DNA from: Actinoplanes regularis
GTDB taxonomy: Bacteria; Actinomycetota; Actinomycetes; Mycobacteriales; Micromonosporaceae
NCBI RefSeq assembly: GCF_900188005.1
Contig: NZ_FZNR01000025.1
Coordinates: 57,172-121,171 of the forward strand
Direction: 5' to 3'
DNA length: 64,000 nucleotides
The position numbers and the translations under genes were made by a program. Below, piece after piece: positions 32,362-39,333 of this stretch; position 1 is the stretch's first letter, and every line of letters starts with the position of its first letter. The notes beneath the pieces are model-generated. The model was not told the DNA's origin and made no database searches. It was given only the letters and a program-made list of their open reading frames with translations.

Positions 32362-33147
32362 TCAGTACGCCTTCATCCCCTCGGTCGGCGCCCACTCGCA
32401 GATCCCGGCCTGCTCCGTGTCGGCGTGCGGGTGCACGTGGTCGTGGCCCGGTTCGGCGTGGTGCCCGGCCGGCTCCGGCGGCACACCCTCGTGCGCGATC
32501 CGCCCGTCGTGCACGACCACGGCCCGCCCGATCAGCGGCCGCAGCGGGCCCAGTTCGTGCAGGATCAGCAGGATCGTCCCGCCGTTTCCGGCGAACCGGG
32601 TCAGTGCCCCGGCGAACGCCTCCTGGCTGGCCGCGTCCACTCCGGCGGTCGGCTCGTCGAGGACCAGCAGGTCCGGCTTGCCGGCCAGCGCCCGGGCGAT
32701 CAGGGTGCGCTGCTGCTGGCCGCCGGAGAGGGTGCCGACCGGATCGCCGATCCGGTCCAGCAGGCCGACCGCGTCGAGCGCTTCGCGGACAGCGGTGCGG
32801 TCGGCGGCTCCGGGCAGCCTGAACAGGCCGCGGCGGGCCAGGCGGCCGGACGCGACCACCTCGCCGACCGTCGCGGGGACGCCGCTGCCGGCGCCGAGCC
32901 GCTGCGGCACGTACCCGATCCGCTCCCACTGCCGGAAGCGCTGCTGGGGGGTGCCGAACAGCTCGATCTCGCCGCGGTGGACCGGGACCAGGCCGAGGAT
33001 CGTACGGATGAGGGTGGATTTTCCGGAGCCGTTGGCGCCGAGCACCGCCACCACGTCACCGGGGGCGACCCGGAGGCTGACGTCCCGGAGGATCTCCCGG
33101 CCGTCATAGCCGGCGGCCATGTGCCGAACCTCGATAACGCTGCTCAT
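32362..33147 (-). CDS. znuC: Zinc ABC transporter ATP-binding protein ZnuC
   Basis: The 261-residue ABC ATPase has Walker A GANGSGKST, Q-loop YVPQRLGAGS, signature LSGGQQQRTLIARAL, Walker B LLVLDEPTAGVD and the switch His in LILHELG. The C-terminal tail is His-rich (GHHAEPGHDHVHPHAD), a common zinc-buffering feature of ZnuC. ATG at 33147 overlaps the stop of a mini-ORF by four bases and is served by that mini-ORF's GGAGGTGAC. Between it and znuA lie two mini-ORF units. Confidence 0.95.
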   Translation of the reverse strand: MSSVIEVRHMAAGYDGREILRDVSLRVAPGDVVAVLGANGSGKSTLIRTILGLVPVHRGEIELFGTPQQRFRQWERIGYVPQRLGAGSGVPATVGEVVASGRLARRGLFRLPGAADRTAVREALDAVGLLDRIGDPVGTLSGGQQQRTLIARALAGKPDLLVLDEPTAGVDAASQEAFAGALTRFAGNGGTILLILHELGPLRPLIGRAVVVHDGRIAHEGVPPEPAGHHAEPGHDHVHPHADTEQAGICEWAPTEGMKAY

Positions 33148-33212
33148 GCCGTCACCTCCGCTTCGCTCCGACTGACAACCGAGCCAGCTGATTCGCGCGC
33201 AAGCTTGCTCAT
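33144..33212 (-). CDS. Mini-ORF, unit 2 of the znu junction repeat
   Basis: This 22-codon frame encodes MSKLARESAGSVVS followed by RSEAEVTA. Its ATG overlaps the stop of the preceding mini-ORF (ATGA) and its TGA overlaps the znuC ATG. It has its own upstream GGAGGTGAC. The peptide has no recognisable domain. It may serve only to carry ribosomes to znuC; whether the peptide accumulates is unknown. Confidence 0.5.
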   Translation of the reverse strand: MSKLARESAGSVVSRSEAEVTA

Positions 33213-33289
33213 GCCGTCACCTCCGCTTCGCTCCGGCGTCGGCCTGAGCTGACAACCGAGCCAGCTGATTCGCGCGCAAGCTTGCTCAT
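33209..33289 (-). CDS. Mini-ORF, unit 1 of the znu junction repeat
   Basis: This 26-codon frame encodes MSKLARESAGSVVSSGRRRS then EAEVTA. The ATG overlaps the znuA stop (ATGA) and the TGA overlaps the ATG of the next mini-ORF. It is codon-for-codon the same length as the unit at 55976-56056 (MSELASESVGSVFSS then CRRRSAAEVAA). Conservation of frame and of both overlaps suggests it is translated, but this is inference. Confidence 0.5.
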   Translation of the reverse strand: MSKLARESAGSVVSSGRRRSEAEVTA

Positions 33290-34161
33290 GTGCACCCCAG
33301 GGCTGTGGTGAGCGCGGCCAGATTCGCCCGCATGACCGAGAAGTAGTCCGCGTCCGGGTCGGTCAGGCCTTCCAACGGGTCGAGCACCGCGGTGGTCGCG
33401 CCGACCTCGCGCGCGATCGTGTCGGCGACCTTCGGGCTGACCAGGGTCTCGAAGAAGATCGTGGTGGTGCCGAGCCGCCGGGCGTCGGCGGCCACCTCGG
33501 CGATCCGGCGCGGCGCCGGCTCCGCCTCCGGGTCGATGCCGGTGATCCCGATCTGGGTCAGGTGGTAGCGGTCGGTGAGGTAGTGGAACGCGGTGTGGCT
33601 GGTGACCAGCTCCCGCCGGGAACAGGTGGCCAGCTTCGCGCTGAACTCGCCGTCCAGCTGGGTGAGCTGCTGGTGCAGGGTGGCGGCACGGCTGGTGTAG
33701 ACGGCGGCGTGGGCCGGGTCGGCCGCGGCGAGGCGTTCGGCGAGGCGGTCACCGATCGCGGCCAGCCGGGTGGGATCCAGCCAGACGTGCGGGTCGGTGC
33801 CGTGCTCCGACGAGGGCAGCATCGTCACCGCGCTGGAGACGTCGAACCCCTGCCTCCTCGCGTTCTGCTCGATCGCGTCGTCCACCGCCGGCTGGAAACC
33901 CCGGAGGTGGACGGCGACCTTCGCGTCCGAGATCCGGGCCACCTGGCGGGGGCTCAGCTCCACGTCGTGCGGCTCGGCGCCGGGCTTGGTGAGGTTGACG
34001 ACCCGGACCAGGTCGCCGCCGATCCGTTCGCTGACGAACTGCAGGGGGTAGAACGCCGCGACGACCGGGAGACGGCCGTCCGGGTTCGCCCGCCCGCCGC
34101 AGCCGGCCAGTGCGGCCAGAACGGCCAGCACGAGCAACGGAACCAACGGGCGGCGCATCAT
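33286..34161 (-). CDS. znuA: Zinc ABC transporter substrate-binding lipoprotein ZnuA
   Basis: The 291-residue periplasm-side binding protein has a lipoprotein signal (LAALAGC). Zinc-binding residues lie in EPHDVELSP, DPHVWLDP and TSHTAFHYL, with a late acidic ligand in DPEAEPAP or DPDADYF. It captures zinc and delivers it to ZnuB. ATG at 34161 (MMRRPLV) is used because an earlier ATG at 34188 lies within the Zur box. Its stop overlaps the first mini-ORF start. It is the first gene of znuA-znuC-znuB-arsR-zur. Confidence 0.93.
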   Translation of the reverse strand: MMRRPLVPLLVLAVLAALAGCGGRANPDGRLPVVAAFYPLQFVSERIGGDLVRVVNLTKPGAEPHDVELSPRQVARISDAKVAVHLRGFQPAVDDAIEQNARRQGFDVSSAVTMLPSSEHGTDPHVWLDPTRLAAIGDRLAERLAAADPAHAAVYTSRAATLHQQLTQLDGEFSAKLATCSRRELVTSHTAFHYLTDRYHLTQIGITGIDPEAEPAPRRIAEVAADARRLGTTTIFFETLVSPKVADTIAREVGATTAVLDPLEGLTDPDADYFSVMRANLAALTTALGCT

Positions 34162-34182
34162 GCCATCAACTGTGGGCGATAA

Positions 34183-34197
34183 TGACAATGATTGTCA
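34183..34197. promoter_or_regulatory. Zur box upstream of znuA
   Basis: There is a perfect 7-1-7 palindrome, TGACAAT-G-ATTGTCA, inside AATGACAATGATTGTCAAAA. It fits the actinobacterial Zur operator pattern (TGAnAATnATTnTCA). It is 22 bases before the znuA start, in the only gap before the operon. Zinc-loaded Zur bound here should shut off znuA and the genes behind it. Confidence 0.88.
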
Positions 34198-34211
34198 AAA
34201 GCGCATGAGTA

Positions 34212-34466
34212 TCAAAGCGTCTTGCTGACCGCGGCGACCACCAGAAGGGTGAGCAGCACCACCCGGACCAGCCGGGTGATCGGCGACTGCACCGGCCAGG
34301 TGGTGAACGTCAGCGTGGCGAGCCCGGCCGCGAGCAGGGCCAGCAGCAGACCACCCACCACCCCCGGCAGGAAGAGCCCGGCCAGCAGCAGAACCAGGGC
34401 CAGCAAGAAGGCGGTGGCCGGGCGAACCCCGGCCAGGCGGCGCAGAAAATGGTCGGACGTCGTCAC
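34212..34466 (-). CDS. Small membrane protein (DUF6703-like)
   Basis: The 84-residue protein has three hydrophobic helices (PATAFLLALVLLLAGLFLPG, then VVGGLLLALLAAGLATL, and the tail VRVVLLTLLVVAAV) separated by TWPVQSPITR. This pattern is common in actinobacteria as an uncharacterised family. GTG at 34466 is preceded by AGGAGCCGCT; the longer frame upstream runs into the divergent gene. It is upstream of znuA on the same strand, with the Zur box between them. Confidence 0.8.
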   Translation of the reverse strand: MTTSDHFLRRLAGVRPATAFLLALVLLLAGLFLPGVVGGLLLALLAAGLATLTFTTWPVQSPITRLVRVVLLTLLVVAAVSKTL

Positions 34467-34499
34467 AGCGGCTCCTGTCGGCGTGCGTACCCTCGTCAC

Positions 34500-34841
34500 A
34501 TGCTGGTGCTCAACCGTTTTCTGGTCCCGCCCGACACGCAGGACGGTTTCCGGGAGCAGGCGCACGCCGCGCTCGCCGCGCTCGCGCGATGCCCCGGTTA
34601 CCTGACCGGCCGGCTGACCCGGGCCCTCGAGGACCCGGCCGGCTGGACCCTGGTGACCGAGTGGGAATCCGTCGGAGCCTACCGCCGAGCGCTGGGCGCC
34701 TTCGACGTCAAGGTGCACGCCACCCCGCTGCTCGCCAGGTCGCTGGACGAGCCGTCCGCCTTCGAGACCTTGGCCGAGGCGGGCCCGGGGGAGCCGGTCA
34801 AGATCACCGCCAGCGACCGGGCGGCCGAGCCGTGGCGCTGA
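34500..34841 (+). CDS. Antibiotic biosynthesis monooxygenase-domain protein
   Basis: This 113-residue ABM/dimeric alpha-beta barrel protein opens LVLNRFLVPPDTQDGFREQA, followed by GRLTRALEDPAGWTLVTEWES. The fold is used by quinol monooxygenases and small haem- or flavin-free oxygenases, and no cofactor ligand can be assigned. It is divergent from the small membrane protein gene by 33 bases, so the promoters overlap. Confidence 0.85.
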   Translation: MLVLNRFLVPPDTQDGFREQAHAALAALARCPGYLTGRLTRALEDPAGWTLVTEWESVGAYRRALGAFDVKVHATPLLARSLDEPSAFETLAEAGPGEPVKITASDRAAEPWR

Positions 34842-34857
34842 ACATTAGGCTGAGGCC

Positions 34858-35382
34858 ATGACCTACGGTCAACCGCCCATGCAGTACGCCCCTCCGGCGA
34901 CTTTCGTGCCGCCTCCGCCGCCGGGTCCGGGCGTGCACCCACCGTTCCCCGCGCCCCCGGTCGAGGGCCGTGGCCGCCGGATCGGGCTCGGGTTCGGGAT
35001 CGGCGGCGGCATCCTGGCGCTGGTCTGTGGCGGGGGCGTGGCCGCGGTGATCGGCCTCGCGGTCGCGATGACCGGCGCGCTCGACGAGCAGGCGCACGTC
35101 GTGGTGAGCGAATACCTGGACGCGGTGCAGGCCGGGGACTACGACAAGGCGTACAAGCAGCTCTGCGACAACGCCCAGGACCGGGAGAGCCTCAGCGAGT
35201 ACCGGGAACGGATGTCGCGGGAGGAGCGCTTCGACTCGTACGTCATCGGTGATTTTGATCTGGAGAGCAACGAGATCCCGGTCGACCTGACCCGGCCGGG
35301 CGGCGCCGTCGACCACACCGAGGCCCAGTTGGAGCAGAACACCAGCACGGGCGCGTTCGAGGTGTGCGGTCTCGGGGAGTAA
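34858..35382 (+). CDS. Proline-rich single-pass membrane protein
   Basis: The 174-residue protein has a cytoplasmic Pro/Tyr-rich head (residues 1-40, PPMQYAPPATFVPPPPPGPG) and one transmembrane helix (ILALVCGGGVAAVIGLAVAM, about 57-77). An exported NTF2/DUF4878-like domain follows (SEYLDAVQAGDYDKAYKQLC begins it). Two Cys in the exported part may pair. It is a common actinobacterial architecture of unknown function. It precedes glyS by 63 bases. Confidence 0.82.
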   Translation: MTYGQPPMQYAPPATFVPPPPPGPGVHPPFPAPPVEGRGRRIGLGFGIGGGILALVCGGGVAAVIGLAVAMTGALDEQAHVVVSEYLDAVQAGDYDKAYKQLCDNAQDRESLSEYRERMSREERFDSYVIGDFDLESNEIPVDLTRPGGAVDHTEAQLEQNTSTGAFEVCGLGE

Positions 35383-35445
35383 TCTCAGACGTCGTCCAAT
35401 CACACACCGATACCCCCGCCGACACCCAGCCGGCGTAGGAGACTC

Positions 35446-36825
35446 ATGCCTGCCGACCGTATCGATTCCGTAGTCAGCCTTGCCAAGCGCCGGGGCTTCG
35501 TCTTCCCCTCCAGTGAGATCTACGGAGGGACCCGCTCGGCCTGGGACTACGGTCCGTTGGGCGTCGAGCTGAAGGAGAACGTCCGCCGGCAGTGGTGGCG
35601 GACCATGGTCCAGCAGCGCGACGACATCGTCGGCCTGGACTCCGCCGTGATCCTGGCCCGGGACGTCTGGGCCGCCTCCGGCCACCTCGACGCGTTCGTC
35701 GACCCGCTGACCGAGTGCCAGTCCTGCCACAAGCGCTTCCGGGCCGACCACCTCGAGGAGGCCTACGAGGCCAAGCACGGCAACCCGCCGGCCTCGCTGT
35801 CGGAGCTGAACTGCCCGAACTGCGGCAACAAGGGCACCTTCACCGAGCCGAAGATGTTCAACGGTCTGATGAAGACCTACCTCGGCCCGACCGAGAGCAC
35901 CGAGGGCCTGCACTACCTGCGCCCGGAGACCGCCCAGGGCATCTTCGTGAACTACGCGAACGTGGCGACCGCGGCCCGCAAGAAGCCGCCGTTCGGCATC
36001 GCGCAGGTGGGCAAGAGCTTCCGGAACGAGATCACGCCGGGCAACTTCATCTTCCGTACGCGTGAGTTCGAGCAGATGGAGATGGAGTTCTTCGTCGCGC
36101 CCGGCAGTGACGAGGAGTGGCACGAGTACTGGCTGCAGCAGCGCTGGGACTGGTACCGCGATCTGGGCCTCTCGGAGAGCAACCTGCGCTTCTTCGAGCA
36201 CCCCAAGGAGAAGCTCTCGCACTACTCGAAGCGGACCGTCGACATCGAGTACCGCTTCCAGTTCGGCGGGACCGAGTTCGCCGAGCTCGAGGGCATCGCG
36301 AACCGCACCGACTTCGACCTGTCCACGCACTCCAAGCACTCCGGCGTCGACCTGTCCTACTTCGACCAGGAGAAGGGCGAGCGCTGGACGCCGTACGTGA
36401 TCGAGCCGGCCGCCGGCCTGACCCGCGCGGTGCTGGCCTTCCTGCTCGAGGCGTACGACGAGGACGAGGCCCCGAACACCAAGGGCGGCGTCGACAAGCG
36501 CACGGTCATGCGGTTCGACCCGCGGCTGGCGCCGGTCAAGGTCGCGGTGCTGCCGCTGTCGCGCAACCCGGAGCTCTCCCCGAAGGCCAAGGGGCTCGCC
36601 GCTGACCTGCGCAAGCGCTGGATCGTCGAGTTCGACGACTCGCAGGCGATCGGCCGTCGCTACCGCCGGCAGGACGAGATCGGCACGCCGTTCTGCGTGA
36701 CTGTCGACTTCGACACCCTCACCGACGACGCGGTGACGGTCCGCGACCGCGACACCATGAAGCAGGAGCGGGTGTCCCTCAGCCAGATCGAGGACTACCT
36801 GATCAAGCGGCTGCCCGGCTGCTGA
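35446..36825 (+). CDS. glyS: Glycyl-tRNA synthetase
   Basis: This 459-residue class II synthetase of the dimeric alpha2 type charges tRNA-Gly. Motif 1 lies in YGPLGVELKENV, a zinc-type insert has CQSC and CPNCG, motif 2 has GKSFRNEITPG and FRTREFEQMEMEFF, and motif 3 has EPAAGLTRAVLAFL. The C-terminal anticodon-binding domain begins at about residue 360. In M. tuberculosis glyS is also adjacent to smtB-zur. A terminator follows 14 bases downstream. Confidence 0.97.
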   Translation: MPADRIDSVVSLAKRRGFVFPSSEIYGGTRSAWDYGPLGVELKENVRRQWWRTMVQQRDDIVGLDSAVILARDVWAASGHLDAFVDPLTECQSCHKRFRADHLEEAYEAKHGNPPASLSELNCPNCGNKGTFTEPKMFNGLMKTYLGPTESTEGLHYLRPETAQGIFVNYANVATAARKKPPFGIAQVGKSFRNEITPGNFIFRTREFEQMEMEFFVAPGSDEEWHEYWLQQRWDWYRDLGLSESNLRFFEHPKEKLSHYSKRTVDIEYRFQFGGTEFAELEGIANRTDFDLSTHSKHSGVDLSYFDQEKGERWTPYVIEPAAGLTRAVLAFLLEAYDEDEAPNTKGGVDKRTVMRFDPRLAPVKVAVLPLSRNPELSPKAKGLAADLRKRWIVEFDDSQAIGRRYRRQDEIGTPFCVTVDFDTLTDDAVTVRDRDTMKQERVSLSQIEDYLIKRLPGC

Positions 36826-36839
36826 CCCGCTTTCCGGCC

Positions 36840-36870
36840 CCGCCGGACGCCGTGTGACGGCGTTCGGCGG
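36840..36870 (+). terminator. Terminator after glyS
   Basis: A 13-bp stem (CCGCCGGACGCCG at 36840-36852 with CGGCGTTCGGCGG at 36858-36870, one G-T pair) closes a TGTGA loop. It lies immediately after the glyS stop, with no T tract. Confidence 0.8.
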
Positions 36871-36932
36871 GCGCCCGCGGCACAGTGAACTTCACTAATA
36901 TGACCCCTTCGTCTATAGCGAAGGGTGCATAT

Positions 36933-38189
36933 ATGTCGAGAAGTTCATGGGGGCGACGCCTGCTTGCCACCGGGGCGTCGATGATCATCGGCATCACGGC
37001 CGCCGCGATCGGCCCCGGCCGCGCGGCGGCCGCGATGGCCTTCGGCAGCATCGACGCCTCGTCGTTCGTGCTGGACCCGGCGGACAGCTTCCAGCGGTAC
37101 GGCGACATCATCAGCCGGATCGAGGCGAGCGGGAAGGTGACGCCGGCGGCGTCGCTGGGCGCGGCCATCGACGGCGCGCAGGACTTCAAGCCGACCTGGG
37201 GCCTGTGCCACTCCACCGGCATCCCGTCGACGCTCAGCCCCACCGGATTCTGCTGGGATGCCGATGACGACGACTGGGCCTCGACCTGGCGGCCCCAGGG
37301 CATCACCGGCTCGTGGGACGCGCAGCCGAACCTGATCTGGGAGAACCGGAAGATCGCCGTGGCCAGCTGGCACGGCCCGCAGGACAGCAACGCGTTCGCC
37401 CGGCTCACGTTCGTCGACTACACCAGCACGGCCGCGCTGAAGTTCCGCGATGTGCTGCTGGTCGTCCCGGACTCGACCGGCGGGGTGGACAACTTCCGGA
37501 CCTTCGACTGGAACCACGCCGACGGCGTCCTCTGGTACGGCAACACGCTCCTGGTGGCCGACGGCGGCCGGCTGCACGCGTTCAGCCTGCGCCACCTCTG
37601 GACGATGACCCGCTCCGAGGAGGAGGTCGGCTTCGGGGCCGACGGGTCGAAGGCGCCCAGCGGCCGCTGGCACCGGTACGTGCTGCCGCAGGTCGGCGAG
37701 TACTACCCGGAGTACACGCCGACCGGTGGCTACGTGGGGTGCTCGCCGATCACCGGCAACCGCCCCTGCCTGAACGCGATCAGCCTGGACCGCCGCGGCA
37801 GCAACCGGGACTCGATGGTCTCTGCCGAATATGTCAACGGCGCCGCCGGCGGCCGGGCGATCCGCTGGCCGATGAGCTCGGCGACCGCGCTGCCGTTGCT
37901 CAGCGCGGACGGCAAGGTTCACGCCGATGAGGCGTTCGTCTCGCCGATCTGGAACATGCAAGGTGTCGCGAGCGACGGCACGAACTGGTTCCTCTCCGGC
38001 CTCTGTGCGGGCGGCAGCGGCACCTGCGTCCACAAGGCGGTGCCGGGTTCGGCGCCGCATCAGCAGGCGCAGGTCTACGGCGGGTTGGAGAACCTGTCGT
38101 ACCAGCCTTCGTACAACGGCTCGGCGCCCCGGCTGTGGGGGCTGACCGAGGGCGACAACCGGGTCACCTTCAACATCAGCGTCCCGTGA
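36933..38189 (+). CDS. Secreted protein of unknown function
   Basis: The 418-residue protein has a signal peptide (RRLLATGASMIIGITAAAIG, cleavage after GRAAAA near 34). The mature part looks beta-propeller-like, with recurring W/G strands (DGVLWYGNTLLVADGGRLHAF, written in part; NMQGVASDGTNWFLSG; PRLWGLTEGDNRVTF). Several Cys could form disulfides. I do not recognise a family. ATG at 36933 (MSRSSWGRR) starts the signal peptide. The upstream region is AT-rich for this genome (CTTCACTAATATGACC), perhaps its promoter. Confidence 0.82.
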   Translation: MSRSSWGRRLLATGASMIIGITAAAIGPGRAAAAMAFGSIDASSFVLDPADSFQRYGDIISRIEASGKVTPAASLGAAIDGAQDFKPTWGLCHSTGIPSTLSPTGFCWDADDDDWASTWRPQGITGSWDAQPNLIWENRKIAVASWHGPQDSNAFARLTFVDYTSTAALKFRDVLLVVPDSTGGVDNFRTFDWNHADGVLWYGNTLLVADGGRLHAFSLRHLWTMTRSEEEVGFGADGSKAPSGRWHRYVLPQVGEYYPEYTPTGGYVGCSPITGNRPCLNAISLDRRGSNRDSMVSAEYVNGAAGGRAIRWPMSSATALPLLSADGKVHADEAFVSPIWNMQGVASDGTNWFLSGLCAGGSGTCVHKAVPGSAPHQQAQVYGGLENLSYQPSYNGSAPRLWGLTEGDNRVTFNISVP

Positions 38190-38194
38190 CGTGA

Positions 38195-38237
38195 CGCCCC
38201 GGCGGCCTCGGGTTCAGAGTCCGAAGCCGCCGGGGCG
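38195..38237. terminator. Bidirectional terminator-like hairpin
   Basis: A perfect 12-bp stem (CGCCCCGGCGGC at 38195-38206 with GCCGCCGGGGCG at 38226-38237) surrounds a 19-base loop. It lies between the convergent secreted-protein gene and XdhC-like gene. One arm is also part of the 38-bp tail repeat. Confidence 0.65.
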
Positions 38238-38320
38238 ATCGTGCGGTCGGCTCAGAACTCGAGGCGGCCGGGGAGGTTGTGGGGTCGGCTCAGAACTCGA
38301 AGCCGCCGGGGCGGTTGTTC
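38206..38320. repeat. Three tandem ~38-bp copies of a gene's 3' end
   Basis: Three units start near 38206, 38245 and 38283 and share GGTCGGCTCAGAACTCG-type sequence plus the following G/C block. The last is the real 3' end of the minus-strand XdhC-like gene (codons for RPGGFEF and the stop). The other two are diverged copies downstream of the stop, each still containing a TGA at the same place. This is the same arrangement as at the TetR gene (2562-2827). Confidence 0.8.
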
Positions 38321-38772
38321 CGGTCGGCGATCAGGCCGGCCAGGACGGCTACGGCGATCTCGGCCGGGGTGCGGCTGCCGATGTTGAGGCCGACCGGGCG
38401 GTGAACGCGGGCGATCTCCTCCTCCGGCACGTGCAACTCGCGCAGCGCGGCGAGGTGCGGGCCCTCGTGGCGCGGATTGCCCAGGATGCCGATCCAGCGG
38501 GACTTTCCGGTCAGCGCCTCCCGCAGCAGGGTGCCGATCTCGGCGCGGTGATGGTCGGTGAGCAGCACGTCGGTGTGCTCGTCCGGCTCGGTGGCCCAGA
38601 GGTCGCTGACCGTTCTGTCCCCGTGCGGCCGGGGTGTTCCCTGGAGCCGGGTCGCGTCCGGCTCCACGACCATCACGTGGAAGCCCAGCTCGATCCCGAA
38701 TCGGGCCAGCATCTCCGCCACCGGCGACGCGAAAACCGCCACCAGCCGCCGTGGACTCAGCTCATCGGTCAC
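38290..38772 (-). CDS. XdhC-like Rossmann-domain protein
   Basis: The 160-residue protein corresponds to the C-terminal Rossmann domain of XdhC/CoxI proteins, which help insert the molybdenum cofactor into oxidoreductases. LVAVFASPVAEMLARFG opens the fold. SRWIGILGNPRHEGPHLAALRELHVPEEEIARVHRPVGLNIGSRTPAEIAVAVLAG is the conserved tail (shown here only by its blocks ILGNPRH and GLNIGSRTPAEIAVA). The N-terminal XdhC domain is absent. GTG at 38772. The 3' end is echoed in a tandem repeat. Confidence 0.82.
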   Translation of the reverse strand: MTDELSPRRLVAVFASPVAEMLARFGIELGFHVMVVEPDATRLQGTPRPHGDRTVSDLWATEPDEHTDVLLTDHHRAEIGTLLREALTGKSRWIGILGNPRHEGPHLAALRELHVPEEEIARVHRPVGLNIGSRTPAEIAVAVLAGLIADRNNRPGGFEF

Positions 38773-38916
38773 GCACCCGACTCTGTCAGATGTGAGCGGA
38801 TCACGCACTCGTTCAGGTGACGCACGACATCTTGCTCCATGCCTATAGTTCTCCGGAGTGTGAACACCCCTTCGGTGGCCGGAAAATCCGGCTACCCTTC
38901 ACCCCTGGAGACACCG

Positions 38917-39288
38917 ATGCCCACCGTGGAAGCCCGCTTGACCAGCCTGGAGGAGCGCATGGACGAGCAGGAGAGGCTCCGCGCCGCCCAAGATCAGGAC
39001 CAGTCCGACCTCGGCCTGAAGCTGAAGGCCCAGGACGGGCTCATTCAGGGTCTCGCGGCGACTCAGTCGGAACACACCGCGACCCTTGCGAAGCACACCG
39101 CGATTCTCGAACGGCACACCGGGATCCTTGAACGGCAAACCGAGACCCTCGACAGGCAGACCGCGATGCACAAGAGCCATACGACCGAGCTTGCGTGGCT
39201 CCGGCTTCAGATGGATGGCGTCAAAGATGGGATGGAGCGGATGGTCGGCATGCTCCACACCGTGATCGAGCGAGGCGACGGCCGGTAA
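38917..39288 (+). CDS. Coiled-coil protein with heptad repeats
   Basis: The 123-residue, almost fully helical protein has no recognised family. Heptad units run through the middle: ATLAKHT, AILERHT, GILERQT, ETLDRQT, AMHKSHT (about residues 51-90). This gives a regular His/Gln-Thr pattern every seven residues, flanked by acidic coiled coil (RLTSLEERMDEQERLRAAQ). ATG at 38917 is preceded by GGAGACACC; a longer frame from 38839 is less likely. It lies 45 bases before dusB. Confidence 0.75.
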   Translation: MPTVEARLTSLEERMDEQERLRAAQDQDQSDLGLKLKAQDGLIQGLAATQSEHTATLAKHTAILERHTGILERQTETLDRQTAMHKSHTTELAWLRLQMDGVKDGMERMVGMLHTVIERGDGR

Positions 39289-39333
39289 GCGGAGCGGGCG
39301 ATTCGAGGTTGCCGGGCTGAGCGTGTCACTCTG

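Larger units (their letters stand above)
33144..33289 (-). repeat. Dispersed mini-ORF repeat, two units, between znuA and znuC
   Basis: Two tandem units fill the whole junction between znuA and znuC. Each starts ATGAGCAAGCTTGCGCGC and ends GCGGAGGTGACGGCATGA. Related units occur at 41552-41620 and 55898-56056, also inside co-oriented gene pairs and in the sense direction. Unit 2 lacks 12 bases present in unit 1. Every unit ends with a Shine-Dalgarno sequence 7 bases before an ATG that overlaps its own stop. Confidence 0.9.

Noticed and set aside
33144..33289. Insertion sequence or MITE end repeats
   Set aside because: There are no terminal inverted repeats or target duplications; units are direct, sense-oriented and aligned to stop and start codons.
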